From Nitrososphaerota archaeon (GTDB taxonomy: Archaea > Thermoproteota > Nitrososphaeria > Nitrososphaerales > JACPRH01), in NCBI GenBank assembly GCA_023379805.1, contig JAMCPI010000014.1:230307-294306 (forward strand): a stretch of DNA of 64,000 nucleotides. The letters run 5' to 3'. The translations under genes and the position numbers were made by a program. Under the pieces are notes generated by a model. That model saw only the letters and a program-made list of their open reading frames with translations. It searched no databases and was not told the origin of the DNA. Below are positions 50,290 through 59,640 of this stretch, in pieces (position 1 is the first letter of the stretch; every line of letters begins with the position of its first letter).

Positions 50290-52334
50290 GCGACTTAACT
50301 GAAGCGGCGTTAAGCGACGCGCTAGAGCGATTCCTGAAGAGCTTCAAAACGGCTTCAGGCGACGATGTTTATAGATCAAGAATTTCTCAGATGATCGCTA
50401 CTGGGCGCAAGTCGCTGGTGGTCGATTACAACGATATTATGCTTCACAACTACGAGCTGGCGAACCTTATCCGCACCGACCCTGACAGAGTGCTGCCTAG
50501 CTTCAGAAAAGCCACCTACGAGTCGCTCCGCACCGAAAACCCTTCCTACGCCGAGAGCATAAGAAGAGACCTCAACGTCAGAATAAGAAACCTGCAGGAC
50601 AAAGTCCCAATCAGGAACATCTCCACCGAGCATCTCGATCAGCTAATCTCGCTCGCAGGCATCGTAGTCCGCACCTCTGACGTGAAGCCTCTCGCATCAG
50701 AAGCCGCCTTCAAATGCATCAAATGCGGCCACATCAACAAGGTCCCGCAAACCAAAATGATTCTCCGCAGACCAAGAGGCTGCGAAGAATGCGATGAGAA
50801 GAAGATGTTCGAACTTGTCGAAAAAGAAACAATCTTCATCGACTACCAGATTATCAGAATGCAGGAGCTACCTGAAGAACTGCCTCCAGGTCAGCTACCC
50901 CAATCCTTCGACGTCTCCTTCATCGGCGACCTAGTAAACATCTGCCGCCCCGGCGACCGCGTCATCCTAACCGGCATCGTCAGAGCCGAACCGGAATACA
51001 CGCAGGGCAAAGGAAGACAACTAACTCTCTTCCGATCCTCCATCGAAGGAAACTTCGTGGAAATCATCGGGAAGGAACCTGAGGAAACCCAAGTTACGAA
51101 AGAAGATGAAGCCCGCATCAAAAGCATAGCCAAGGAGCAGAACGCCTACAAACGATTAATCGAGTCAGTTGCACCTGCAATACACGGCCAAGACACATTG
51201 AAAGAAGCAGTGTTACTAATGACGATAGGCTCACCTCGACAAACCCTGCCCGACGGAACAACCATCAGAGGCGACATCAATGTCCTCCTAGTAGGAGACC
51301 CGGGTACCGCTAAATCAGAACTCCTGAAATACGCAGCAAGAACCGCACCGAGAGGACTCTACACCTCCGGGCGGGGCTCAACAGCAGCCGGACTAACAGC
51401 CGCAGTGGTTCGAGAGAAGAACGGAATGATGATGCTGGAAGCGGGCGCAGTAGTTCTAGCCGACCTCGGCGTCGCAAGCATAGATGAGTTCGACAAGATG
51501 CGGAATGAGGACAGATCAGCGCTCCACGAATGTATGGAGCAGCAGACCGTCAGCGTCGCAAAAGGAGGCATCGTAGCCACCTTAAACGCGAGAACATCAA
51601 TCCTCGCAGCCGCAAACCCGGTCTTCGGAAAATATGATGAGTACCGGAACATCGCGGAAAACGTGAACCTACCTATACCGCTGCTAACCAGATTCGACCT
51701 CATCTTCGTAATCAGGGACAAACCTGACAGATCTCAGGACGAGGAGCTCGCTAAACACGTGTTGGCGCTGCACCGGAAAGGAGAGTACGTCAAGGTGCCC
51801 CCGATCGACTTTGAACTTCTCCGAAAATACCTAAGCTACGCTAAGAAAAGTGACCCGAAGCTGACCCCTGAAGCTGAAAACATGCTTCTCGACTACTATC
51901 TGAGAATGAGAGGCATCGGCTCCGACTCTATGATCACAGTCACCGCGAGACAGCTAGAAGGCTTAATCAGGCTCGCAACAGCCAGAGCCAGAGTACTCCT
52001 CAAAGAAGAAGTAACAGAGGATGATGCGATGCAAGCTATTTCACTGATGCGCAGAATGTTCGAAACCGTCGGTGTTGATGTTAAAACGGGCAAGGTGGAT
52101 CTTGGTGTTCTCCACGGAAAACCGTTGAGTGAAAGAAATGTCTTACAACTCGCGATAGACATTTTCAAGCAATTGGAAGGACCTAACAAGAACGCAGTTG
52201 AAGGAAAAAGATTCATCGAAGAGATGGTCGCCACCGGAAAGGTAGAAAGTGAAGAAGCGAAAAGGCTGATTAATGATATGAATCGGACAGGTTTAATTTA
52301 CGAGATTAAACCCGGCTTCTACAGAAAGCTATAA
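50286..52334 (+). CDS. mcm: Replicative helicase MCM
   Basis: This 682-aa AAA+ helicase has a zinc finger at C144, C147, C166 and C169 (CIKCGHINK; CEEC) and an N-terminal OB domain. Walker A is GDPGTAKSELLKYA (337-350) and Walker B GVASIDEFDKM. The arginine-finger motif is LLTRFDLIFV. The C-terminal winged helix ends TGLIYEIKPGFYRKL. It unwinds DNA ahead of the fork as a hexamer with GINS and GAN/RecJ (the latter encoded at 14 kb). Length and motifs are normal. Confidence 0.98.
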   Translation: MSDLTEAALSDALERFLKSFKTASGDDVYRSRISQMIATGRKSLVVDYNDIMLHNYELANLIRTDPDRVLPSFRKATYESLRTENPSYAESIRRDLNVRIRNLQDKVPIRNISTEHLDQLISLAGIVVRTSDVKPLASEAAFKCIKCGHINKVPQTKMILRRPRGCEECDEKKMFELVEKETIFIDYQIIRMQELPEELPPGQLPQSFDVSFIGDLVNICRPGDRVILTGIVRAEPEYTQGKGRQLTLFRSSIEGNFVEIIGKEPEETQVTKEDEARIKSIAKEQNAYKRLIESVAPAIHGQDTLKEAVLLMTIGSPRQTLPDGTTIRGDINVLLVGDPGTAKSELLKYAARTAPRGLYTSGRGSTAAGLTAAVVREKNGMMMLEAGAVVLADLGVASIDEFDKMRNEDRSALHECMEQQTVSVAKGGIVATLNARTSILAAANPVFGKYDEYRNIAENVNLPIPLLTRFDLIFVIRDKPDRSQDEELAKHVLALHRKGEYVKVPPIDFELLRKYLSYAKKSDPKLTPEAENMLLDYYLRMRGIGSDSMITVTARQLEGLIRLATARARVLLKEEVTEDDAMQAISLMRRMFETVGVDVKTGKVDLGVLHGKPLSERNVLQLAIDIFKQLEGPNKNAVEGKRFIEEMVATGKVESEEAKRLINDMNRTGLIYEIKPGFYRKL

Positions 52335-52410
52335 TCAATAGCTTTCCACCACACCCGGCCCAGTTAACGATCTAATACTATTGCTTTGTATAAATGTAAA
52401 GAAGGAGGAT

Positions 52411-54585
52411 GTGAGGAAAGCAAGGTTGAAGATAGCGGATCTCCCCGTACCCGGAGAACTAGCTGAGCTCCTTCACTCACAGGGCTACTACGAACTTTAT
52501 CCTCCGCAGGCCGAGGCTGTGAAGGCCGGTGTCTTCGAAGGCAAAAGCCTCCTCCTAACAACACCCACCGCCAGCGGAAAAACCCTCGTGGCTATACTCG
52601 CAGCAGGCAAAACCGTTCTTGAGAAAGGCGGGAAAGCAGTTTACTTAACCCCTCTCCGAGCGTTAGCCAACGAAAAGTACGAGGAGTTCAAAACCCTTGA
52701 AACGCTGACGAAACCGAATGGCAGCCGCATCAGAGCGATGATTGCTACCGGGGACTACGACTCGAACGGCGAAGCCCTTGGCAAAGGAGACATTATTGTG
52801 CTCACAAACGAAAAGTTCGACGCGTTGCTGAGACACGGCATCCCATGGATAGATGAAGCAAAACTCTTCGTCGCCGATGAAGCGCACCTCGTAGGAGACA
52901 ACTACCGCGGCCCAACAATCGAAACAATACTCACCAAAATCATCGCGATGGCTCCTGAAGCCCAAATTTTGACGCTAAGCGCCACTATAAGCAACTCAAA
53001 GGAGCTAGCAGCATGGCTTGGATCAAGTCTGGTCGATACAGACTGGCGCCCCGTGAAGCTAGTTGAAGGGGTCTATGCGTACGGCGAGATATTCTTCTCC
53101 GACAAAACTAAGAGAAAAATCGACACAAATACGAATCGAGGAATACCCGTCGATCTTGCAGTTGACACAGTGAGAGATGGAGGACAATCTCTGATATTCG
53201 CTGAAACACGGAGAAGATCCGTTGCATTAGCGGAAAAGGCGGCTGAAGTAACCCCTAAGTATCTCAGCAAAGATGAGCAGGAAGCGGTCGCCAAAATCGC
53301 GAAGGAGATCTTGTCAACAGGCGAAGAGACTGAGACAAGCCGGAGGCTGGCGGGTGCAGTTGGGCGTGGCGCAGCCTTCCATCACGCGGGGCTGGATCTG
53401 CAGCACAGAAGACTGGTTGAAGACGGCTTCAGAAGCGGCTTCATCAAGATTTTGACCTCCACACCGACTTTAGCGGCAGGCGTGAATCTTCCTGCTAGGA
53501 GAGTGGTGTTGAGCAGCCTATACCGATACGATTCCGATTACGGTGGACAGGCACCTATCAGTGTTCTGGATTACAAGCAGATGTGTGGAAGAGCTGGGAG
53601 ACCCAAGTTCGACACATTCGGGGAAACCGTGATACTCGCCCGCAGCGACGATGAGGCTGATGATCTCTACTTCCGATATGTGAAGGGGAAGCCTGAGCCC
53701 ATCCAGTCCCAGCTCACAAGAGGCGGGGCCCTGCGAACCCACGTCTTAGCTACTATTGCGACGCTCCCAGGCATCTCCGAGACTGAACTCCACAACCTAT
53801 TCATGAAAACCCTCTTCGCCAACCAGTGTCGAAAAGCAACGGTGAAGACGAAGATAAACGAGGCCGTAGAGTTCCTGACAGACGAGATGCTGGTGGAGAA
53901 ACGCGGAAAAAGATTCCTAGCCACCGAGTTCGGTAAACGCATCTCAATACTCTACATCGATCCAGCAACCGGAATAATATTCCGTCAAGCAGTCCAGTAC
54001 AGCGAGAACAAGGCGAGCCCGATAGGACTCCTTCACCTAATCACCGCGGTTCCAGATTTCACCCCCAAGTTCCCGATACGGAAAAGCGATTGGCTGGAGG
54101 CCGAAACCTTCTTCGACCAGCATCGGAACGAGTTCATCATCCCAGTCTCTAACACGGGGCTAGACGCCTATGACGAGTACATGCAGGGCTTCCGCACCCT
54201 GATGACAATGTGGAGCTGGATACATGAAGCCTCTGAAGAAACTATTCTTGAGAAGCACGGCGTAGAACCCGGGGACCTCCACAGATCAGTCGAGAACGCA
54301 GACTGGCTGCTCTACTCACTAGGAGAAGTATGCAAAATACTTGGGCGAGCCGAACCCCTCCGAGAAATCGACGCTCTACGAAGACGAGTCAAATACGGAG
54401 TGAAACAGGACCTCCTGCAGCTCACCACACTCGAAGGCATAGGCCGAGTCCGAGCCAGATCACTCTACAGCGCAGGCTACACAGACCTAAACAGGTTAAG
54501 AAAAGTCTCCGCGGAACGGCTGGCCGAAGTCGCGAAAATCGGGCCCACAGTAGCACGGAAGATCAAGGAGCAGCTAAACGAGTGA
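52411..54585 (+). CDS. hel308: Hel308-type superfamily 2 DNA helicase
   Basis: About 724 aa. LPVPGELAELLHSQGYYELY then PPQAEAVKAGVFEGK and Walker A TTPTASGKTLVA are standard; DEAH in FVADEAHLVGDNYRG and motif VI QMCGRAGRP are present. The C-terminus has the ratchet and a helix-hairpin-helix (LEGIGRVRARSLYSAGYTDL). Hel308 unwinds stalled forks. The start is uncertain: the frame is open from 52381, a GTG at 52411 follows GGAGGAT, and a TTG at 52426 aligns with the family start; TGTATAAATG at 52387-52396 looks like a TATA box inside the longest frame. The end overlaps the next gene (GTGA). Confidence 0.95.
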   Translation: MRKARLKIADLPVPGELAELLHSQGYYELYPPQAEAVKAGVFEGKSLLLTTPTASGKTLVAILAAGKTVLEKGGKAVYLTPLRALANEKYEEFKTLETLTKPNGSRIRAMIATGDYDSNGEALGKGDIIVLTNEKFDALLRHGIPWIDEAKLFVADEAHLVGDNYRGPTIETILTKIIAMAPEAQILTLSATISNSKELAAWLGSSLVDTDWRPVKLVEGVYAYGEIFFSDKTKRKIDTNTNRGIPVDLAVDTVRDGGQSLIFAETRRRSVALAEKAAEVTPKYLSKDEQEAVAKIAKEILSTGEETETSRRLAGAVGRGAAFHHAGLDLQHRRLVEDGFRSGFIKILTSTPTLAAGVNLPARRVVLSSLYRYDSDYGGQAPISVLDYKQMCGRAGRPKFDTFGETVILARSDDEADDLYFRYVKGKPEPIQSQLTRGGALRTHVLATIATLPGISETELHNLFMKTLFANQCRKATVKTKINEAVEFLTDEMLVEKRGKRFLATEFGKRISILYIDPATGIIFRQAVQYSENKASPIGLLHLITAVPDFTPKFPIRKSDWLEAETFFDQHRNEFIIPVSNTGLDAYDEYMQGFRTLMTMWSWIHEASEETILEKHGVEPGDLHRSVENADWLLYSLGEVCKILGRAEPLREIDALRRRVKYGVKQDLLQLTTLEGIGRVRARSLYSAGYTDLNRLRKVSAERLAEVAKIGPTVARKIKEQLNE

Positions 54586-55931
54586 AGAAACTAACATCAC
54601 GGAGAAGAATCAACGGCTACGCCTGCCTCATCGGATCTGGAGGAGAACGCGGTCTAAACCAGCATCTCACCAAAGCATTAGAGACAATGAAACACAGAGC
54701 CTGGACAGGCTACCACCGTACTGTAAATGATACAAGCAGCAGGAGTAAAGTTGTCGTCGGATACTGCCTCGACGGCGAAGATGCCGGAGAAACCGCTGCG
54801 CCTATTCACGGAAACATATACTACAGCAAGAACCCGAACACACCCAACGAGATAGAGCGGCTGGCCGAGAATCCATCCGATCTGGTCGCAGCGTTGAGAG
54901 ACGTAGACGGTGATTACACCCTTCTTTTTCCCAGTGAAGAAAAAGTTGTTTTTGCACGAAGTCCCCTCGGAGTTAAGCCGTTGTTCATTGGTAGAAGTGA
55001 AGGATTGGTCGGTATAGCGTCGGAGGCGAAGGCGTTGAGGGCAGTCGGGCTGAAGGCTGAGTCGGTGCATCCGGGGTTCGTTTACCAAGCTTCTCTGAAA
55101 GGTATTGACAGGTTCTCAATCAGAAGCGTCGACGAATCAGGTCAGCGGCTGGATGTTGGTTTGGAAGAGGCCTCAGAGACTATTCTGAGGTTGTTGAGGA
55201 AGTCAGTTGAGATGCGTATGAAAGGAAGGGAGAGAAGGAGAATCGCAATAGGCTTCTCAGGAGGAGTCGACAGCTCGCTTCTAACGCTACTAGCGTCGCA
55301 GATTGGAGATGTCAAGCTGGTATCGGTCTACACATCAGGTTCGAGCGATGAAGCAGGTGTTAAAGCAGCAGCTAGGCTCCTCGGCCTCGAGTTAATCGAG
55401 GTCACCTTGACCCCTAAGGAGGTGGCTGAGAAGATGAGAGGAATCGCCGAGCTCACCGAGAAGCAGAGCGCAATGGACGTAGCTATCGCGATGGCGATTA
55501 ACACATCTGCTTCAACAGCTCGTGATGAAGGATGCGACTGCCTGCTCCTTGGACAACTAGCCGACGAGCTTTTCGGAGGCTACCGACGATATCTGCGAAT
55601 CTACAGCGAAGAGGGAGCTGAAGCCACCCATAAGGCGATGATGAAGGACACAGTTGGAGCATACTCAGCAAACTTCGAGCGCGACGAAGCAGCAGCTTCA
55701 CCTTACACAGACCTCAGACTACCCTACGCTTCACTAGAACTCGCTGAATACGCATTATCATTAAACCCGCAGCTCAAAATAAACCCTGAAAACGATGAGC
55801 GAAAAATCGTGCTGCGAGAGGCTGCGCTACAAGCAGGTGTACCTAAAGAACTCGCTTTAAAACCCAAGAAAGCACTCCAGTTCAGCTCCAACCTGCAGAA
55901 GATAATCTCGAACATCCTACCTGCCCGTTAA
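54582..55931 (+). CDS. Asparagine-synthase-family protein with a changed glutaminase site
   Basis: 449 aa from GTG 54582. The N-terminal amidotransferase-like domain includes HRAWTGYHRT and SPLGVKPLFIG. The synthetase domain has PP-loop AIGFSGGVDSSLLTLL, then GQLADELFGGY and SPYTDLRLPYASLELA. True AsnB begins Met-Cys-Gly; here the equivalent position reads I-N-G-Y-A, so the nucleophile Cys is Asn and nine or more residues precede it. It can probably not use glutamine and may take ammonia, or work on a different substrate. It overlaps hel308 by four bases and is co-translated with it. Confidence 0.85.
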   Translation: MKKLTSRRRINGYACLIGSGGERGLNQHLTKALETMKHRAWTGYHRTVNDTSSRSKVVVGYCLDGEDAGETAAPIHGNIYYSKNPNTPNEIERLAENPSDLVAALRDVDGDYTLLFPSEEKVVFARSPLGVKPLFIGRSEGLVGIASEAKALRAVGLKAESVHPGFVYQASLKGIDRFSIRSVDESGQRLDVGLEEASETILRLLRKSVEMRMKGRERRRIAIGFSGGVDSSLLTLLASQIGDVKLVSVYTSGSSDEAGVKAAARLLGLELIEVTLTPKEVAEKMRGIAELTEKQSAMDVAIAMAINTSASTARDEGCDCLLLGQLADELFGGYRRYLRIYSEEGAEATHKAMMKDTVGAYSANFERDEAAASPYTDLRLPYASLELAEYALSLNPQLKINPENDERKIVLREAALQAGVPKELALKPKKALQFSSNLQKIISNILPAR

Positions 55932-55987
55932 AGCCTATGTCACACTGCACGAAAACGTCTATATGCGATGGAGCCGATTAAGCATCT

Positions 55988-56089
55988 ATGAGTCAAGAAA
56001 GGCAAGAGTACAAGTGCAACACGTGCGGAGCCACCTTCGCCAACAGAGAAGAACTCAAAGAACACAACAGAAAAGCTCACGGAATGTAG
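55988..56089 (+). CDS. 33-aa C2H2 zinc-finger protein
   Basis: A single zinc finger fills the protein: YKCNTCGATFANREELKEHN then RKAHGM, with spacing C-x2-C-x12-H-x4-H. Such mini zinc fingers are common in TACK archaea and probably bind nucleic acid. TCTATATGC about 25 bases upstream of the ATG is a TATA candidate, implying a leaderless mRNA. It lies alone between the AsnB-like gene and the end of the ribosomal operon. Confidence 0.85.
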   Translation: MSQERQEYKCNTCGATFANREELKEHNRKAHGM

Positions 56090-56275
56090 TACCAGTAGCT
56101 TGAGTTAAAATAAAAAGAAAAGCAGCACACCGTGACTGAACCTAGCTGAACTGACCTGACCCTGTAACGTAAGACCAGATTGACGGATGATTCTGCTGTA
56201 AAGATGACGATGAAGAAGGATATGATGAGGATGTAGTAGCCGGCTTGAACCTAGGTTTCTTCTTATCTCAGCCTG

Positions 56276-56746
56276 CTACAGCATCTTTTCTACGATTTTA
56301 GCTAGGTCTGGGTTTGCGCCTAGTACTCCGCCTTGACCGTAATTTCTACGGGTGGATCTTCTGAAGCCGCCTCTTGGAGGTGACAGCGCGAACGAGGGTT
56401 TTACACCCTTCAGGTTCTGCAGATTCACCTTAGATTCAGCCAAGTCTGCAGCGAGCTTGTCTAAACTCTCGAAGCCGAGGCCATTGACACTTTCGAGTAG
56501 CAGCGGCTTCCATCCTTCTAGACGACCGCGTTTCTCCAATATCTTCTTGATAATCTCCGGGTCAGCTTCGCACCATGCGACATGCTCCTTCGCCTTCTGA
56601 AGCATGCCTCGGTAGGTAGGTTCATCAGGAAGGATTGTGGCTCGGAACCTCGTTTCAATATTCAGGTTCTCAAGTGTCTTCCTCACATCGAAAGGTATGT
56701 TTACTGTTCCCCGCATGTTGACTACTAAGAGGCTCTTACCCATCAA
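56276..56746 (-). CDS. rpl30: 50S ribosomal protein uL30
   Basis: 156 aa, the long archaeal form (KSLLVVNMRGTVNIPFDVRK, then TLENLNIETRFRATILPDEP). The tail SFALSPPRGGFRRSTRRNYG is typical of archaeal/eukaryotic L7-like proteins. It binds 23S rRNA near the 5S interface. It is the last gene of the operon here; uL15 and secY, which normally follow, are absent and 187 bases without a gene follow. The second Met is an equally good start. Confidence 0.97.
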   Translation of the reverse strand: MMGKSLLVVNMRGTVNIPFDVRKTLENLNIETRFRATILPDEPTYRGMLQKAKEHVAWCEADPEIIKKILEKRGRLEGWKPLLLESVNGLGFESLDKLAADLAESKVNLQNLKGVKPSFALSPPRGGFRRSTRRNYGQGGVLGANPDLAKIVEKML

Positions 56747-56747
56747 T

Positions 56748-57383
56748 TTACACCGCCATTACGTTGAGACCGTGGATCTTCTTCAAGGCATCGTAGATCG
56801 CGTAGGCTAGTGATGATGCGGTGCTTGTAGAGCCGTAGGTTCTAGTCCAAACGTCCTCTATACCAGCTAGCGCCAAGAGGTTTCGCATTGTTTCACCTGC
56901 GACCAGCCCAAGTCCTTTAGGCCCAGGGATCATCTCAACCTTTACACTACCGCCTTTGCCGCTTGTCTTGAATGGTACTGAGTGAAGCCTGCCGCATTTA
57001 CACTCCCAGCTTCCGCATCCTAAGCGCACCGGGATAATGTTTAGCAGAGCGTTGTTGGTCGCCTTCTCAATCGCGCTCCTCATCTGAGGAGCCTTGCCGC
57101 GGCCGACTCCGAACCATCCGTGTCCGTCTCCAACGGCCACGATTGCGATGAACCTGGTTAGCTCACCTGCGTCAGTCTGTTTCTGAACGATGCCGGCGCT
57201 GACAACCTCGCTTCTAACATCGGGAAGAAGTGTTCTCACAATCTCCGCCTCCTTGATCCTCCAGCCGTTCTCGAAGATCTCGTCCATCGAGGTCACCTTT
57301 CCAGTGGCTACCAGCGAGCCTAACCGGGTCTTTGGAACCCATTCCTTTACAGAGTCTTCTTCGTATCTTCTAGAGCGTTCCAT
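56748..57383 (-). CDS. rps5: 30S ribosomal protein uS5
   Basis: 211 aa with the S5 double-stranded RNA-binding fold (VVSAGIVQKQTDAGELTRFI) and GDGHGWFGVGRGKAPQMRSA. KVEMIPGPKGLGLVAG is the C-terminal domain signature. It controls mRNA entry and decoding accuracy. It is separated from uL30 by one base and from uL18 by four. Confidence 0.98.
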   Translation of the reverse strand: MERSRRYEEDSVKEWVPKTRLGSLVATGKVTSMDEIFENGWRIKEAEIVRTLLPDVRSEVVSAGIVQKQTDAGELTRFIAIVAVGDGHGWFGVGRGKAPQMRSAIEKATNNALLNIIPVRLGCGSWECKCGRLHSVPFKTSGKGGSVKVEMIPGPKGLGLVAGETMRNLLALAGIEDVWTRTYGSTSTASSLAYAIYDALKKIHGLNVMAV

Positions 57384-57387
57384 ACCT

Positions 57388-57984
57388 TTACTCCGTCACC
57401 CCATAGGTTTTCTGAATCTTCTTCTTAGTCTCTTCGAAGTGATCCGGATACTCCTCAGGCTTCAACCCCATCTTCACCATTCTTGAAAACCGTTTTTCAT
57501 AAGCTCCTCTATTCTGCTCCGAGAGAGACTTGGCGTACTCCGCGATATGCTCGCCTCGAATACGCTCGTCAGCAGGCAGCACATCCTCCTGGGCAGGCAC
57601 ATTTACACCCGCATCGAGTATTCCCTTCAGAACCGCTGAGAGCCTAGAGCCGCTTGCGAAGCGCCTCAACCCTGCGTATAGTACCGCTTCATCTACACCT
57701 GCTTTAAGCGCCTTCAAACCAGCAATTAGGCCAGTCAGGTACGCTCCGGGTATGCTCTTACCTGAGCCTTTCCACCCAATTTTATACAACTCCTGAGAGT
57801 TGGCGGATGCAACCACCTGATCGCCTTCTTGAGTAGGCTTCGAAAACTGGACGCTGACATTCTTGTCGCTGATCCTCGGTGTGACGAAGACCGAGCGGCT
57901 CATCAGGATGTTCTTCCGCTTACGGTAATCAGTCTTCCCTTCACGTCTTCTCTTGAGAATATACACATGCTCTGTATTGGACAT
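57388..57984 (-). CDS. rpl18: 50S ribosomal protein uL18
   Basis: 198 aa. RRREGKTDYRKRKNILMSR and GSGKSIPGAYLTGLIAGLKA are the archaeal uL18 pattern. It binds 5S rRNA with uL5. The C-terminal extension (GLKPEEYPDHFEETKKKIQK) is usual for archaea and eukaryotes. It is followed by uS5 on the same transcript. Confidence 0.98.
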   Translation of the reverse strand: MSNTEHVYILKRRREGKTDYRKRKNILMSRSVFVTPRISDKNVSVQFSKPTQEGDQVVASANSQELYKIGWKGSGKSIPGAYLTGLIAGLKALKAGVDEAVLYAGLRRFASGSRLSAVLKGILDAGVNVPAQEDVLPADERIRGEHIAEYAKSLSEQNRGAYEKRFSRMVKMGLKPEEYPDHFEETKKKIQKTYGVTE

Positions 57985-58022
57985 GAACCATCTTTCTCCT
58001 TATTCTTTCCTTCTTTTTTCCT

Positions 58023-58460
58023 CTACTTCTTGTACTGTTTGATTACGCTGTCTAGGTGCTTGAGTGACCTGATCTGTCCACCTTTGATTTGGCGGTACAG
58101 GCTGTCGAAGGTTTCAGCGTTAATCTCGCCTCGGTCTCTCAGAACCTTTATTCTTCCGCGTAGAGATCTGACCTTCGTAACCCAGAGGGTCTTCTTTCCA
58201 CGTCGAGCACCTTTAGCTCCCTCCTTTGAACCGGAGCCTCGGCCTCGCTTCCTAATCTTAACTGCTCGCAGACGGGCACGACCTCTTGAAACACCTGTCT
58301 TAGGCGCGACAATGATGGCTCCGCTGCTCACCAATCCCTTGATTGCTTCTCTGGTGATGGCGTCGAATATCTCTTCAGAAGCCTCGGGATCGAACTTGAT
58401 CCTGCTCTTCCCTACGCCGAGGAGGTTCGCAGCCATCCGCTTCTTCATTGAAAGATTCAT
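58023..58460 (-). CDS. rpl19e: 50S ribosomal protein eL19
   Basis: 145 aa. MNLSMKKRMAANLLGVGKSR, then GRARLRAVKIRKRGRGSGSK and LRDRGEINAETFDSLYRQIK match eL19. The protein is found only in archaea and eukaryotes. The gene follows eL32 by 18 bases. Its small size, relative to eukaryotes, is normal for archaea. Confidence 0.98.
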   Translation of the reverse strand: MNLSMKKRMAANLLGVGKSRIKFDPEASEEIFDAITREAIKGLVSSGAIIVAPKTGVSRGRARLRAVKIRKRGRGSGSKEGAKGARRGKKTLWVTKVRSLRGRIKVLRDRGEINAETFDSLYRQIKGGQIRSLKHLDSVIKQYKK

Positions 58461-58478
58461 CTCATGCTCGCCGTCCCG

Positions 58479-59078
58479 CTACTTCTCCTTCTCGCTTATC
58501 ACCCTTATGCCGCAAGGGTTCAAAACCTTCAACCCGAGCTCATCAGCCCGGTTGATAATTTCCTGTCTCTTCCGTGCACCTAGGGTGGAAGCTAATCTAA
58601 CAGCATCAGTCTCAGGGTTTAATCCATCAAGTCCCTTCAGGTTGTCAACCAAGACATCCCTGAAACCGGATGGATGCAATCCTCGTGCGGCAACCGGTCC
58701 CCTGTAGCCAACCTTGACTAGTCTAGGCCAGCCCTTGAAACTCTTCCGCACCTTGTTGTCAAGCCCCTTTGGCTTACGCCAATTCTCCTTAAGCCTAGTG
58801 TAACGCCAACTCTCAGGTCTCTGGAAGGCAGGTCGACCATCCGCGATCTCAGCCCGCAGCTTCAGCACAGCCTGAACCTTTGCAACTCTTGCAGCCGCAG
58901 CTTCGCTCAACGGCTTCTTCGCAGCTCTGGTTCGCATCGTCTTCTTCAACGGCTTTGCCGGCTTCGCTGTCTCAGCTTTGGTTTCTTTTTCCCTGCTCTT
59001 CGCTGAGGCTTTAGGGACCTTCTCCTTCTTAGCCTTGGTCTTCTCTTTGACCGGCTTCTTTACTGGTTTACTGCTCAT
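58479..59078 (-). CDS. rpl32e: 50S ribosomal protein eL32 with long basic N-terminal extension
   Basis: About 199 aa from the ATG at 59078, which follows GAGGCGAGGAA; an ATG 18 bases earlier is possible. The eL32 core begins near PAFQRPESWRYTRLKENWRK and contains GYRGPVAARGLHPSGFRDVL. The first 75 residues are Lys/Ala/Glu-rich (KKPVKEKTKAKKEKVPKASA) and surely disordered. They are an addition to the core of about 125 residues. The start overlaps uL6. Confidence 0.96.
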   Translation of the reverse strand: MSSKPVKKPVKEKTKAKKEKVPKASAKSREKETKAETAKPAKPLKKTMRTRAAKKPLSEAAAARVAKVQAVLKLRAEIADGRPAFQRPESWRYTRLKENWRKPKGLDNKVRKSFKGWPRLVKVGYRGPVAARGLHPSGFRDVLVDNLKGLDGLNPETDAVRLASTLGARKRQEIINRADELGLKVLNPCGIRVISEKEK

Positions 59079-59640
59079 TTCCTCGCCTCTTTTCATAGAT
59101 ATACACGCCGTCTAGGAAGACCCTTTGATCTTTCCTTCTGACGGTTGTCGCCTGCTCGATGTTAGCAGCAGTTTGACCGACGTCATCTACAGCTATTCCT
59201 GTCACGACGACATCGTCCTCCTGCACCTCTACCTTAGAGTCTCCGATTATCTTCGCGACTCGCGGAGACCGTTCACCGTAGAAGTTCTCCACGTGAACCT
59301 CATCGCCCTTAACTTTGACAGTTATAGGGAAGTGAGCAAAGGCCACCTTCAATCTGTATGTAAAGCCTTTGGTGCAGCCAACAATCATGTTCTTAACGAT
59401 AGATCGAGCTGTGCTCATAGTTGCAACGTGCTGCTTCCTAGTGCTGAACGACCTAATCTTAACAGCGCGACCATCCAGAGATATGTTTGCTCTAATCTTG
59501 ACAAAGTCTCGGCTAACCTTGCCTAGAGGACCCTTCAAGGTTAACGTATGATTAGCATACGTACCCTCAACGCCCTCAGGGAGCTCAATTACCTCTTCAG
59601 GAATCTCCTTCTTCGTCTTAGTGCTAGTAGACGTAGCCAA
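59068..59640 (-). CDS. rpl6: 50S ribosomal protein uL6
   Basis: 190 aa. IELPEGVEGTYANHTLTLKG, GPLGKVSRDF and NMIVGCTKGFTYRLKVAFAH are uL6 signatures, with the two tandem RNA-binding folds. It lies near the factor-binding site. It overlaps eL32 at its end and uS8 by 17 bases at its start. Confidence 0.98.
   Translation of the reverse strand: MATSTSTKTKKEIPEEVIELPEGVEGTYANHTLTLKGPLGKVSRDFVKIRANISLDGRAVKIRSFSTRKQHVATMSTARSIVKNMIVGCTKGFTYRLKVAFAHFPITVKVKGDEVHVENFYGERSPRVAKIIGDSKVEVQEDDVVVTGIAVDDVGQTAANIEQATTVRRKDQRVFLDGVYIYEKRRGNEQ

Noticed and set aside
54330..54581. In-frame extension of the AsnB-like gene back into hel308
   Set aside because: The extra 84 codons are basic and out of the hel308 frame with no family similarity; GTG at 54582 overlaps the hel308 stop in the usual way.
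57829..58707. 292-codon plus-strand frame across eL19 and eL32
   Set aside because: The minus strand encodes well-known ribosomal proteins there; this frame is a shadow.
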